Shown here one piece after another: positions 1 to 8,744 of a DNA stretch of 45,291 nt. The stretch's first letter is position 1. Every line of letters starts with the position of its first letter. The position numbers were made by a program, and so were the translations under genes. The notes beneath the pieces were generated by a model. It was not told where the DNA came from, made no database searches, and saw only the letters and a list, made by a program, of their open reading frames with translations. The stretch lies in NCBI GenBank assembly GCA_012729725.1, contig JAAYCO010000148.1, positions 1 to 45,291 on the forward strand, written 5' to 3'. The DNA comes from Planctomycetota bacterium (GTDB taxonomy: Bacteria > Planctomycetota > Phycisphaerae > SM23-33).

Positions 1-2
1 CG

Positions 3-836
3 GCAATGGCGGCAGCGAAGCTTCTGTGGATTCAACAGAACGAACCGGGCCTGTGGGCCAAGGCCCGGCGGTTCATGACCATTACCGATTATCTGGCGTG
101 GTCGCTGACGGGCAGCAGCGCCGGCGACGAGAGCACCTGTGAGCTTCTTGGAATGTGGGATGTCTTGCGGCGGCAATGGTGGGGCAAGGCGCTTTCTGCA
201 ATTAATATGGATGGCTCTATGCTTCCAAGCCCGATGGCGACAGGCGCGATTGTCGGGCCGGTTGTCAATGGCGCGGCATTGGGCATTGCGGACGGCGCAT
301 GGTTCGTGGCCGGGGCGCTTGATCATTACGCCGCCGCCGTTGGCGCTGGGCTTGAAGGCGCAGCGGGCGTGGCCGAGTCTACGGGAACCGTGCTGGCCGC
401 CGTTCGTCAGATGGACGCTTATAACCCCATCTATGGCTGCTGCACTGCCGCAGCGGCGGGCGGGCGGTATTACCGCCTGGCGTTCGACGGCCACGGCGCG
501 TCGATGCTTGAAGAATATCAGCGGCTGCACGCGCCGAAAGCGTCCGTCGAGGAGCTCATCTCACTCGCCGCCAAAATGACTGAACCCCACGGCCCGGAGG
601 TAAGGCGGATCATGCAGACCACCGCCGACACGATGCACGGGCTGTTGATGCTGATATGCGACGGGTCGCTGCCACAGGAAGTTATCTCCACCGGCGGCGG
701 CGCGAAGAGCCGTTTCTGGCTCGACATGAAGGCCCGGGTTGCAGGCTGCACCTTCACGCCGCGCCCATGCACCGAGAACGGCGCGATCGGCGCGGCCGTG
801 TTCGCATCCCGCGCGATCGGCGCGTCAGAAGGGTAA
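3..836 (+). CDS. FGGY-family carbohydrate kinase, C-terminal part (5' truncated by window)
   Basis: The reading frame is open from base 3 with no upstream stop, so the N-terminal part of the gene lies outside the window and the first visible ATG (6) is probably internal. FGGY kinases transfer phosphate from ATP to a sugar or polyol (xylulose, glycerol, gluconate and others) in the cytoplasm. Visible family marks are the ITDYLAWSLTG segment near residues 26-36, the sugar-site motif GALDHYAAAVGAG near 103-115, and the C-terminal ATPase-lobe signature STGGGAKSRFW near 228-238 followed by CTENGAIGAA. About 276 residues are visible of a usual 480-520. The sugar specificity cannot be read from this half. 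The 3' end overlaps the convergent AsmA-like gene by 12 bp. Family assignment is firm, substrate unknown. Confidence 0.85.
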   Translation, partial: AMAAAKLLWIQQNEPGLWAKARRFMTITDYLAWSLTGSSAGDESTCELLGMWDVLRRQWWGKALSAINMDGSMLPSPMATGAIVGPVVNGAALGIADGAWFVAGALDHYAAAVGAGLEGAAGVAESTGTVLAAVRQMDAYNPIYGCCTAAAAGGRYYRLAFDGHGASMLEEYQRLHAPKASVEELISLAAKMTEPHGPEVRRIMQTTADTMHGLLMLICDGSLPQEVISTGGGAKSRFWLDMKARVAGCTFTPRPCTENGAIGAAVFASRAIGASEG

Positions 837-3800
837 CGGTATCGGTATTCGCAGCGGCTCGCGTTGTCGTTCGGCCGGCCTGGTTGCCGGCGCCGTTTGC
901 GGCTGGGTTGCCGGTTGCTGATCGAGGCCTGGCGGCGGCGCGGGCTGGGGTGAAGGCGGGCTTTGTGGTTGAGTTCCTGCCTGGGGCGTAAGCCTTTCCT
1001 GCAACTGACGCCTGATAAGAAGCTCCGTCGCGCGATTGACCAGCGGCCCTATATCCACCGAGGCGGTATCCAGGCGCGGATCGCTTCTTGTGCCAACGAT
1101 GGGTACGCGAACCCGCACCCCCTCCAACACGGTAGCCCAATCATCAACCGGGCCGCGTGCGCCAAGGGTTCGCAGCAGAGATGCGCCCACGGGCAGAGAG
1201 ACTCCCATGTCAACCGTGTCGTCGAACCCCACCGAGCCGTCAAAGAAAACCGACTCTCTGCCGATGTCGATCTGAAACTCCCTGAACGACACCCTGCCGT
1301 CGTTGATGGTGAACAGAACCGAATGAGGCAGCAGCGTCTGCGGACCGGTCAGTTCGAGCAGGCCCAGCAATCCGGTCATCGCGGGGCCGCGAGGCTCGAT
1401 GGTCTGTTGCGAAAGATCCAGTACGCCCCTGCCGCTGCCGTGCTGTTGTATCTCGTCGCTGAGCGGAAGCGACATTTCGCTGAAGGACAATGAAGCGGTG
1501 CCGTCGATGGTCGCCATGTCGTAGAACAAGGGGTTGATCCTGCTAAGGATGGCTCGCGCGGTCTGTGGCGTCACCCGCACTCGCTCCAGCACCACAAGAC
1601 GTTCCGGCCGGACGTACAGCGGCCAGGGGCCTGCAAGATCGACCATGCCTCCAAGCCTAAGCACTCCGCCCGAGGCCGCCACCTCGGTAACCGGCACGGT
1701 CACGACGGCCTGGGCAAGCAACGGAGCAAGCTCAGCGGGACCAAGGTCGACGCCGAACAGCGTTCCGCTGCGCCAGTTGACGGACGTACGCGCTTGGAGC
1801 CCGCGAAACGGCGGGTCCAGCGCCGCGCTGTTGGCCGGGCCCTGGATGCGCAGCGGCCCCTCGCTGTAGCCGGTCATTGCGATGTCCTGGCCGATTTCCG
1901 GCGAAAACTGGCGGATCACCGAAGTCAGCCTGTCCCAGTTCGCGCGGTACTGACCGGAGATGTCCGTCACCATCGCCCCCGACAACTCGTTGATCGAGCC
2001 GGAAGCCTGGCTCGATAATATGTCGGAAGTTAAATTCAACGAATTCAGCACAAGCGAATCGGCTCCCCGGTCGAGCTGGGCGGAGTAGTCGAGCAATATC
2101 CGCGGCTCGGTGAATGCAGTCTCGCCCTCGCCCAGGCGGAAATTCTCCACGACCATTTTGCCCGTAATGGGCATGCGATTTCGCCCGTTGGCGGCTGCGA
2201 ATGCGTGGTTCCAGTTGAACGCGCCGGACATCTCCGGCAGTTCCATTGCGCCAAGCGCCTGCGCCAAGGCGGCGACAGTCGCCAGATTGGACACAACCTC
2301 CACCGTGCCGGCAAGATCCAGATCCGGCGTGCGTTCCACAACAAGGGACTGGACAATGGCGCGCGTGGACGCGCTGTTGACGGTGGCCTGCCGGACTGCC
2401 AGCGCGCCGGGCGACGGCTTATAGCGAAGACCGGTCCACTGCACAACCGTGTCGCCAGGCTCGATTACCGTGCCTTGATGGGCCAGGCCGCGAACCGTCA
2501 TCTGGCCCTCGCTGGTGAACGCGGATTGCGAATCTGGCCGGGCGATGCTTGCCGTTCCAGACAACCCGCCTGCAAGCTGCGAGCGGGTCGACCCTGCCAG
2601 GCCAGATAGAATCGCGTCGGCGTAGGCAATCGACGCGCGTTGAACGTCGATGTCGCCCTGCATTTGGCCCGAGGGCCTGATCAAATGGCCCGTGGCGTTG
2701 ACGATAATCTCCTCGTCCAGGTTGATTGTCGTGCGGGTCACGTCCAGCCGTCGCAGCCGATTGTCCTGGAAGAATATGCTGCCCTGCTGGTCAACCGTGC
2801 CCTGGCCGATTTCGGCGCGGGTGTCGCCAGAGGCATAGACGAAATCGTTGACGTTGGCGTTCAGCACGTAGTCCAGTTGATCTTCCGTCGCCCGCCGCAA
2901 CTGCGCGGTTCCGGCAACGCCGCCGGAAAAGGCCGTGCCGCCAAGATCAAGCAGTTGACCCAACTGCGAGTGCAGGTCCGAAAGGTTGATGCGATAATTC
3001 GCGTCCAGCTCGCGCGGCGTGCCGCTGGCCTCGATGCGCCCCCACTGCGCCTGCGCCAGCAGCCGACCAAGGTCCAGCCCGACGCCGGGCGAAAGCCTGC
3101 CGTCGAACACCAGCGTGATGTCCTGCCACCTGCTCGCCTGGCCATTCTGGCGCAGGACGGCGTTCTGCACGTTCACTTCGCCACTGAACGACGGGCTCCT
3201 GCCGCCGGCAACGTCGAGCTGTTTTATGACCAGCTCACCGCTCTGGAGCGAGGCGTCGTCCCTGAGTTCGAGCAAGCCGGGCACGGCGCGCCACAGGCGG
3301 GCAATGTCTATCCGCCCACTTGCGTTGATGGCTGCGGGCGGCATGGCGACGTCCCTGCCGGTCATCGCCGCCGAGAGCAACCGATCAACAGTAACCGCCG
3401 GGGCTTCGTCACCGGGCGCCCATGACAGATTCGCCCTCACCTGCCCGGCTGCATCCGCCGTCATCTGCGCCTGGATTCGTTGCGAATCCGCGCGGAAATC
3501 GCCGGCAAGTCCCGCGTCTATCGGTTCAACGGCGGCGCCTTGAGCGGGAGCGGAGAACCCCGAAACTGTCATCTCGACATTTCCGTCTCCGACGCCGTTG
3601 TTCATCCGCGCCCGGGCGGAAAGATTCGCAAGACCCGTCATCTCGCCGCCAAATGCATCTGCCAGCGGCGCCACGTCGAGCGCCTCCGGTGTCTGAAGCG
3701 CCAACTGGCCGCTGACCTTGCTCAGGTCGAAGTCGCCTTGCTGGAACAACCCGCGAGCTTCGAAGGTTGCGCTTAGCTCTCCCTGCCCTGCCGCCTTGGC

Positions 3801-4400
3801 GCGCAAGTCGCCGCTGATGTCGTTAAGTGTGTCGAAGACGGCGTTGACCTGAAGCTCCCTGATTTCGTACGGCCTGGCCATTGCGCGCACGTGAACCACC
3901 CGCACATTGCCGCCCTGGATTCTCACCTGCCCGCGGATGCGCGGCGGCTCGCCGTCTGAAGGCTCGACAAGCTCAAAAGCCTCGGCCAGTGAAACGTCGC
4001 CGTCTTCGTCCACGTGGGCTTGAGCATGCGGGTCGGTAACCGTCAATGTGTCGAAGGTCAGGGGCGAAGTGATCAGCCCCCACATGCCCGCGCTGTACAC
4101 CGCCTGCCGGACGTGAAGAACCTCGCGACCCGTCGGATCGAAGGCGCGCACGTCGCGCAGAGTTGTCGGCCCGCCCCATGAAACATCGAGGCTGTCTACT
4201 TCCAGCGTGCCGCGAATTCTCCGATTGGCCACTGTTTCTATCAGCCAGGGCCCGGCGGCGGTTGAAAGCAGCGTCGGCAGCAGCAGAATCAGTACGATCA
4301 CGATGCCTGCCACCGCCAGCAACACCCACGGCCAGCGCCTGCGGCGCCGTCTGGGCGGCGCTGTCGGCCTGTCGCCTTCTGCTCTTTCGTCTGGCGTCAT
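825..4400 (-). CDS. Large AsmA/TamB-like inner-membrane-anchored envelope protein
   Basis: This protein of about 1191 residues has a basic cytoplasmic N-terminus (RRRRRR at about 17-22), one membrane anchor at about 23-45, and then a very long periplasmic region of repeated beta-type stretches. That is the layout of AsmA/DUF748/TamB-type proteins, which bridge the periplasm and are linked in model Gram-negatives to lipid transport or outer-membrane biogenesis. Segments such as GTLEVDSLDVSWGGPTTLRD near the start and the closing FYDMATIDGTASLSFSEMSLPL region are typical. The C-terminus (last ~55 residues) is a Pro/Gln/Thr-rich low-complexity tail. The start was set at the ATG at 4400 because AAGGAG lies 5 nt upstream; a longer start at 4430 has no such site. 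It is divergent from the flavoprotein gene and overlaps the sugar kinase end by 12 bp. Superfamily call is good; exact function is inference. Confidence 0.72.
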   Translation of the reverse strand: MTPDERAEGDRPTAPPRRRRRRWPWVLLAVAGIVIVLILLLPTLLSTAAGPWLIETVANRRIRGTLEVDSLDVSWGGPTTLRDVRAFDPTGREVLHVRQAVYSAGMWGLITSPLTFDTLTVTDPHAQAHVDEDGDVSLAEAFELVEPSDGEPPRIRGQVRIQGGNVRVVHVRAMARPYEIRELQVNAVFDTLNDISGDLRAKAAGQGELSATFEARGLFQQGDFDLSKVSGQLALQTPEALDVAPLADAFGGEMTGLANLSARARMNNGVGDGNVEMTVSGFSAPAQGAAVEPIDAGLAGDFRADSQRIQAQMTADAAGQVRANLSWAPGDEAPAVTVDRLLSAAMTGRDVAMPPAAINASGRIDIARLWRAVPGLLELRDDASLQSGELVIKQLDVAGGRSPSFSGEVNVQNAVLRQNGQASRWQDITLVFDGRLSPGVGLDLGRLLAQAQWGRIEASGTPRELDANYRINLSDLHSQLGQLLDLGGTAFSGGVAGTAQLRRATEDQLDYVLNANVNDFVYASGDTRAEIGQGTVDQQGSIFFQDNRLRRLDVTRTTINLDEEIIVNATGHLIRPSGQMQGDIDVQRASIAYADAILSGLAGSTRSQLAGGLSGTASIARPDSQSAFTSEGQMTVRGLAHQGTVIEPGDTVVQWTGLRYKPSPGALAVRQATVNSASTRAIVQSLVVERTPDLDLAGTVEVVSNLATVAALAQALGAMELPEMSGAFNWNHAFAAANGRNRMPITGKMVVENFRLGEGETAFTEPRILLDYSAQLDRGADSLVLNSLNLTSDILSSQASGSINELSGAMVTDISGQYRANWDRLTSVIRQFSPEIGQDIAMTGYSEGPLRIQGPANSAALDPPFRGLQARTSVNWRSGTLFGVDLGPAELAPLLAQAVVTVPVTEVAASGGVLRLGGMVDLAGPWPLYVRPERLVVLERVRVTPQTARAILSRINPLFYDMATIDGTASLSFSEMSLPLSDEIQQHGSGRGVLDLSQQTIEPRGPAMTGLLGLLELTGPQTLLPHSVLFTINDGRVSFREFQIDIGRESVFFDGSVGFDDTVDMGVSLPVGASLLRTLGARGPVDDWATVLEGVRVRVPIVGTRSDPRLDTASVDIGPLVNRATELLIRRQLQERLTPQAGTQPQSPPSPQPAPPPGLDQQPATQPQTAPATRPAERQREPLRIPIPLPF

Positions 4401-4421
4401 TACGGCTCCTTGTGTTTGGAG

Positions 4422-4450
4422 TTGAATCATTGGGGCGTCTCAAACATATT
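4422..4450 (+). promoter_or_regulatory. Putative leaderless promoter of the flavoprotein gene
   Basis: TTGAAT (4422-4427), a 17-bp spacer and CATATT (4445-4450) form a sigma70-like promoter. The last base of the -10 is 6 nt before the ATG at 4457, so transcription would begin at or next to the start codon. No usable Shine-Dalgarno is present, as the AGG sits only 3 nt from the ATG. Confidence 0.5.
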
Positions 4451-4456
4451 AGGTTC

Positions 4457-5692
4457 ATGAACTTGGTGATTATTGGGTCCGGGCCGGCTGGGTTGTCCGC
4501 GGCCATTGCCGCCGCCCGAGGCGGCGCGGCGGTGACGATTGTCGAGCAACTCGACAAGCCCGCCCTGAAACTGCTTGCCAGCGGCGGCGGCAGATGCAAT
4601 CTGACCAACCTTCTTGCCCGCGACGAGTTCATGCGAGCGTTCGGCAGGCGCGGCGGTTTCATGCGCCCGGCCCTCGACGCGATGGACGCACAGGGCCTCA
4701 GGAATATGCTTGAGGGCCTCAACGTGCCCACTGAATCGCCTGACGGCGTGCATGTGTACCCCGCCTCCAATCGAAGCAAGGACGTGCTTGCGGCTTTGTT
4801 GACCGAATGCGACAGGCTCAACGCCAGGCTTATGCTGGCGACGAGGGCGAGGGAAGTTGTTGTTCACGACGGCCGGGTTGAGGCACTGCAAACATCGAAC
4901 GGCGTGCTGCGCGCCGATGCGCTGCTGATCGCCACCGGCGGCAGGGGATATCCGCAACTGGGCGGCGGCGAAAGCGGCTATGGCCTTGCCCGTGGAACAG
5001 GACATCGAATCATCGAGCCCAAGCCGGCGCTTGTCGGCCTGGTGACACGGGAAACCTGGCCCGGCGCGTGCGCCGGCGTCAGCCTGAATGACGCCGAGAT
5101 AGCGATAAACGCCAAGGGCGCATCTCGACGGCGAGGCGCCATCCTGTTCACACACAAAGGCGTCAGCGGCCCGGCTGTGCTTGATATCTCAGGCGACATA
5201 TCCGAATTACTCGCCAAACACGCACCGGCAAAGGTCGAAGTGCGACTGAAGCTGACATTGGACGATGAACGCGCGTGGCTGGCCAGGTTAGACGAAGCTC
5301 GGCGGTCGCACGGCAAGAAGACGCTTGGCGGGCTGTTGTCCGAAGCCATTCCGGCCCGGCTGGGGCGGACGGTCTGCGACCTGGCCGGCGCGGACTGGGC
5401 CGCCAGATGTGCGCACCTTGGCGCGGTTGAGGCCAAACGAATCGCCGCCGTGCTTTCCGGCGCGCCGCTGACGGTTACAGGAACGGAAGGCTGGCCGTCG
5501 GCGATGGTCACACGAGGCGGCGTCGATCTGGCCCAGGTCGATCCCAAAACTCTCGAAAGTCGGCTGGTCAGGGGATTGTATTTCGCCGGCGAGATCGTCG
5601 ATCTTGACGGACCCAGCGGCGGCTTCAATCTGCAATGGGCCTTCAGCAGCGGATGGCTGGCGGGACTTGCCGTGTCCAACAACTGCGGGTAA
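4457..5692 (+). CDS. HI0933/YhiN-family FAD-dependent oxidoreductase
   Basis: The 411-residue protein opens with the dinucleotide-binding motif GSGPAG (7-12), followed by the HI0933-family signature GGGRCNLTN (43-51). It ends with GLYFAGEIVDLDGPSGG and FNLQWAFSSGWLAG near 373-402, the second FAD-contact region of the family. Members (YhiN, BaiN-like, aminoacetone-oxidase-like annotations) are cytosolic flavoproteins whose substrates are mostly unsettled, so no reaction is claimed. I use the ATG at 4457 because it places the Rossmann motif at the normal N-terminal position and follows a promoter-like element by 6 nt. The in-frame extension upstream overlaps the divergent AsmA-like gene and has no family resemblance. 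It stands alone, convergent with the coiled-coil protein gene. Confidence 0.88.
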   Translation: MNLVIIGSGPAGLSAAIAAARGGAAVTIVEQLDKPALKLLASGGGRCNLTNLLARDEFMRAFGRRGGFMRPALDAMDAQGLRNMLEGLNVPTESPDGVHVYPASNRSKDVLAALLTECDRLNARLMLATRAREVVVHDGRVEALQTSNGVLRADALLIATGGRGYPQLGGGESGYGLARGTGHRIIEPKPALVGLVTRETWPGACAGVSLNDAEIAINAKGASRRRGAILFTHKGVSGPAVLDISGDISELLAKHAPAKVEVRLKLTLDDERAWLARLDEARRSHGKKTLGGLLSEAIPARLGRTVCDLAGADWAARCAHLGAVEAKRIAAVLSGAPLTVTGTEGWPSAMVTRGGVDLAQVDPKTLESRLVRGLYFAGEIVDLDGPSGGFNLQWAFSSGWLAGLAVSNNCG

Positions 5693-5724
5693 GCCAACGC
5701 ACAATAGATAATATGTGAATCACT

Positions 5725-6366
5725 CTATTCTCGCGGCGGTTCAGGCGGAGGCGGGCCGTCGCCCCGTTGGCGCGGAGGAACCTCGCCCGGCGGGCGATCC
5801 AGTTTCAGCAGCCGCTCCATGTCTGCCTCGACAAGCGCCTGACGCTGCGCGGCTCGTTCGGCCATTTCCGCCCTCAGCCGCTCAAGCTGCTCGGACATCT
5901 GCTCCAGACGTTGCTCGCGAAGCTTCTGCTCAAGATCAAATTCTTCGCCAAGAGAAGCAAGCAGTTGCGTCTTGATCTCCTGCCGTTGTGCCTCATCCTG
6001 TGCGGAAATGTACGCCCTGCTCAGTCGCCAGGAACGCACGCGCGCCTTCTGCTGGGCATCGAGAGCCTGCTGAATCTCCGGCGGCAGCATCTTGTAGTGC
6101 TGATAGAGATTCCATGATCGATTCATTGCCCAGCGATACACATTGGGGTTTTCATCGCGCAGCCTTGTCAGCCGATCGAAATCCTCCGCCCGCCGCTCCT
6201 TGAGCCACGCAAGAAGTTCCTGTTCCTGCTCGGGCGTCACCATGGGCCTGCCGCCTCGGCGAGGCGGCTGCTCCGTCGCCGGGGCCGTCGCCGGCTGGGT
6301 GGCTGGCGGCTCAACGGCAAGGGCTATTCCGGTTGTCATCATCAACGCGATCAGCGTTCTAAACAT
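5725..6366 (-). CDS. Secreted coiled-coil protein of unknown function, third gene of sigma operon
   Basis: The protein has 213 residues. The N-terminus MFRTLIALMMTTGIALAVEPP looks like a signal peptide with cleavage near residue 18, followed by a Pro/Ala/Thr linker (about 20-40). The rest is highly charged and helical, with many Glu, Arg and Gln; about 100-185 is likely coiled coil, and the tail is Pro-rich. No enzyme motif is seen. It is the last gene of a minus-strand unit with an ECF sigma and a membrane anti-sigma, 24 bp downstream of the latter. GAGGTG 5 nt before the ATG is a clear ribosome site. The size, secretion and helicity recall periplasmic Spy/CpxP/ZraP-type stress proteins, but I see no LTxxQ motif. 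A periplasmic sensor or partner for the anti-sigma is only an inference from position. Confidence 0.6.
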   Translation of the reverse strand: MFRTLIALMMTTGIALAVEPPATQPATAPATEQPPRRGGRPMVTPEQEQELLAWLKERRAEDFDRLTRLRDENPNVYRWAMNRSWNLYQHYKMLPPEIQQALDAQQKARVRSWRLSRAYISAQDEAQRQEIKTQLLASLGEEFDLEQKLREQRLEQMSEQLERLRAEMAERAAQRQALVEADMERLLKLDRPPGEVPPRQRGDGPPPPEPPRE

Positions 6367-6390
6367 GCTGCACCTCTAAAGATGTATCGA

Positions 6391-6921
6391 CTATAGGCTG
6401 CGATAGGGTTCATCAAGCCAGAAAGAATCTATCTGATCCTGTATGGAATCCATGTGCAGGTCAACGGCGGACACCGACGAATTGGCCAGTTCCGCGGCAA
6501 AAATCTCCATTTCGTTTTGCAGAACCGTCAAGGCGGCGTCATCGTTCGTCTGATGCACCAGGGCGAAGTAGGCGGCGTTGCCGATGTCCGCCAACTCGGG
6601 AGTGTTGCTGGGCTGGCCCGGCGGCCTTGAACGCCAAAGGCCAAGCGCCAGCACAATCATGGCGGCAGCGGCCAGTGGCGCAAGGCGGGCCGCCAGTTTG
6701 AAGCGGCGTCGCCTTCGCGTTGCCGCCGACAGTTCATCAAGCATCCGGCGCCGAGCAGAAGCCATGGACGCCGCCGGCGCGGCGCAATCAAACAGGGCGT
6801 CCAGCTCGTTCTCAAGCCGGCGAACGTCGGCGGCACAGGCCTGCTCATCCGCGCGAAGCTCAACACTCTCGCCATCCAGCGATCGTGCGACTTTTTCGTA
6901 CTGTTGCCTGTCAAGATTCAT
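6391..6921 (-). CDS. Single-pass membrane anti-sigma factor (putative)
   Basis: The 176-residue protein overlaps the 3' end of the ECF sigma gene by 11 bp, the usual arrangement for a co-translated anti-sigma factor. Residues 1-75 are cytosolic, helical and Arg-rich. One membrane segment lies at about 78-96 (LARLAPLAAAAMIVLALGLW region), and residues 97-176 would be periplasmic and acidic. The zinc-type HxxxCxxC motif of many anti-sigmas is absent. It is assigned from operon position and topology rather than from sequence motifs. Expected role: holding the adjacent sigma inactive at the membrane until an envelope signal. It could alternatively be an unrelated membrane protein. Confidence 0.6.
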   Translation of the reverse strand: MNLDRQQYEKVARSLDGESVELRADEQACAADVRRLENELDALFDCAAPAASMASARRRMLDELSAATRRRRRFKLAARLAPLAAAAMIVLALGLWRSRPPGQPSNTPELADIGNAAYFALVHQTNDDAALTVLQNEMEIFAAELANSSVSAVDLHMDSIQDQIDSFWLDEPYRSL

Positions 6922-7477
6922 CGGATGTCGCCATCAGTCTTCTGAGGGTTCCAAGGCCTCTGTGAACTCTCGCCAGCACCGTTCCCAGCGGCATTGCGAA
7001 CAGTGCTGCTATCTCTTTGAAACTCATCTGGCCGTAATGCCGCAGCATGATCATCCGGCTCGTATCTTCATCCAGCGATTTCAGTGCGGCGGCGAGTTTT
7101 TCCGCATCCTCGCGCGCCTCTAGCCTGTCGCCCTGGGGCGGGGCGGGCGGCATGAAGGGTTCGCCGTCCTCTTCCTGGCCGCTGAGGCTTATCACGCCCG
7201 GCCGGCAGCGGTTGTGCCGCCGCGAGTCGCGCACCATGTTGGCGGCTATCCTGAACAGCCACGGCTCAAACCTGCCACGGTCGTCGTAATTGGCGATGCT
7301 TCGAACCAGCCTGACGGATATCTCGCCCAGAAGGTCTTCGGCGTCGTGATGATTCCCGGTGGCCTTCAGGAAGAACCCATACAAACGCGGGCCGAACGTC
7401 GCCAGCAGCGACTCGAAGCCTTGGGCCACGCCCGCCTGGGCGGCCGCGATATCTTCCCTTAGCCGCTCTGTTTGCAT
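6911..7477 (-). CDS. ECF-type RNA polymerase sigma factor (first)
   Basis: This is a cytosolic two-domain sigma70-family protein of 188 residues from this start. Sigma region 2 is at about 22-88, with HDAEDLLGEISVRLVRSI and the -10-recognition helix RFEPWLFRIAANMVRDSRR. Region 4 is at about 128-182, with the helix-turn-helix MSFKEIAALFAMPLGTVLARVHRGLGTLR. The acidic linker between them is unusually long for an ECF sigma. Two ATGs are possible, at 7483 and 7477. Neither has a Shine-Dalgarno, and I prefer 7477 because a TATACT hexamer ends 8 nt upstream of it and only 2 nt from the other. The gene is first in an operon with the anti-sigma and a secreted protein, and hydF lies just upstream on the same strand, so read-through is also possible. 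Confidence 0.85.
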   Translation of the reverse strand: MQTERLREDIAAAQAGVAQGFESLLATFGPRLYGFFLKATGNHHDAEDLLGEISVRLVRSIANYDDRGRFEPWLFRIAANMVRDSRRHNRCRPGVISLSGQEEDGEPFMPPAPPQGDRLEAREDAEKLAAALKSLDEDTSRMIMLRHYGQMSFKEIAALFAMPLGTVLARVHRGLGTLRRLMATSDES

Positions 7478-7485
7478 TTCCATTT

Positions 7486-7491
7486 AGTATA
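7486..7491 (-). promoter_or_regulatory. -10-like hexamer TATACT before the ECF sigma gene
   Basis: On the minus strand TATACT lies in the 25-bp gap between hydF and the sigma gene, 8 nt before the ATG at 7477. No convincing -35 is seen 16-18 bp upstream, so if real it may depend on the sigma factor itself or an activator. Confidence 0.3.
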
Positions 7492-7508
7492 ACGCCGCAG
7501 GAGGTCGA

Positions 7509-8744
7509 CTATTGCATGCCCTTGAGACTGCGGTACGTCTCCAACGCGCTGGGGAACGGGCCAAGCGCGCGCTCGAAGATGCCAAGAGTGTAGGCGATCG
7601 TCATGCCGTAGTTCGCAACCGGAACGCCCGCGATTCTGCAACGCAGCATCCGGCTGAGCATTTCGCGCCGATTCCACATGCAGGCGCCGCAGTGAACCAC
7701 CAGCTTGTACGTCGAGAGATCCTCGGGGAAGTCATGCCCTTGAACGTGCGTGAAGTCCAGCTTGCACCCCGTGTACTGCTGCATCCACCGTGGGATCTTC
7801 ACCCTGCCGATGTCGTCGCCGATGGGATGATGCGAGCATGCCTCGGCGACCAGCACGCGATCGCCGTTCTTGAGCTTCTCGACGGCCAAAGCGCCGCGGA
7901 CAAATTCACTGAGGTCGCCCTTGAACCTGGCGAAAAGAATGGAGAACGAAGTCAGCGGTATCCCCGCGGGCGTATCGCCGGCAACCTTCAGGAATCCCTG
8001 GCTGTCGGTGACGACCAGCGCCGGCGGGGTCTTGAGACGGTCCAGCGCGTCGGCCAGCTCTCGCTCCTTGACGACCATCGTGTAGGCGTCCGCATCAAGG
8101 ATATCGCGTATGGACTGCACCTGCGGCAGTATCAACCTGCCCTTGGGCGCCTCAAGATCGATTGGGACAACCAGCACCACAAGCTCTCCGGGCGAGATCA
8201 GGTCGCCGATGATCGCCGGGGCGTTTATGAATTCCTCCGGGGCCGCCTTGATGAGCGCCTCGCGCAGGTCCAGCATGCCTTCGCCGCTGCTGGCGACGGT
8301 GCGCACCATTGGCGTCTTGGCAGCCTGAACCTTCGCAACTGCCTGCGGCTTGGGCTCTGACAAATCCACCTTGTTGAATACAACAATGGTCGGGATTTTC
8401 CTGTCGCGAAGCTCTTCCAGGATTCTATCCTCGAATTCGCTCCATGAGCCGGCTTCCACGACAATCACGCCGACATCCGTTCGGTCAAACACCTGCCGGG
8501 TGCGCGCCACGCGCATTTCGCCAAGCGCGCCAACGTCGTCTATGCCGGCGGTGTCGATGAAGAGCACCGGCCCGATGGGCAGCATCTCCATTGGTTTTTC
8601 GACGGGGTCCGTGGTCGTGCCGGCGACATCCGAAACTATCGATACGTTCTGGCGCGTCATTGCGTTAAGCAGCGACGACTTGCCGACGTTCCGTCTGCCG
8701 AACAAGCCTATGTGAAGCCTGAAACCCTTGGGGGTCTTATCCAT
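7509..8744 (-). CDS. hydF: [FeFe]-hydrogenase maturation GTPase HydF
   Basis: HydF is the cytosolic scaffold that carries the diiron precursor made by HydE and HydG and delivers it to apo-[FeFe]-hydrogenase. The protein has 411 residues, the normal length. It shows a TrmE/Era-like GTPase with P-loop GRRNVGKS (16-23), G2-type AGTTTDP (41-47), G3 DTAG (64-67) and G4 NKVD (124-127). The C-terminal cluster domain carries the family signature CxH (C303, H305) and, 46 residues on, HCGAC (351-355), which ligates the [4Fe-4S] cluster. The ATG at 8744 was chosen; it overlaps the aspA stop by 8 bp, suggesting coupled translation. The window has no hydE, hydG or hydrogenase gene, so those must lie elsewhere. 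Assignment is secure. Confidence 0.95.
   Translation of the reverse strand: MDKTPKGFRLHIGLFGRRNVGKSSLLNAMTRQNVSIVSDVAGTTTDPVEKPMEMLPIGPVLFIDTAGIDDVGALGEMRVARTRQVFDRTDVGVIVVEAGSWSEFEDRILEELRDRKIPTIVVFNKVDLSEPKPQAVAKVQAAKTPMVRTVASSGEGMLDLREALIKAAPEEFINAPAIIGDLISPGELVVLVVPIDLEAPKGRLILPQVQSIRDILDADAYTMVVKERELADALDRLKTPPALVVTDSQGFLKVAGDTPAGIPLTSFSILFARFKGDLSEFVRGALAVEKLKNGDRVLVAEACSHHPIGDDIGRVKIPRWMQQYTGCKLDFTHVQGHDFPEDLSTYKLVVHCGACMWNRREMLSRMLRCRIAGVPVANYGMTIAYTLGIFERALGPFPSALETYRSLKGMQ

Noticed and set aside
2640-3425. Plus-strand frame opposite the AsmA-like gene
   Set aside because: It is a codon-composition shadow. The minus-strand protein has a signal anchor, a ribosome site and consistent family features across the whole span.
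4163-4456. N-terminal extension of the flavoprotein
   Set aside because: The extra 98 codons overlap the divergent gene and its promoter, and precede a standard Rossmann start at 4457.
6391-6921. Zinc-binding anti-sigma (ZAS) assignment
   Set aside because: The H-x3-C-x2-C motif is missing. The gene is kept as a putative anti-sigma on topology and position only.
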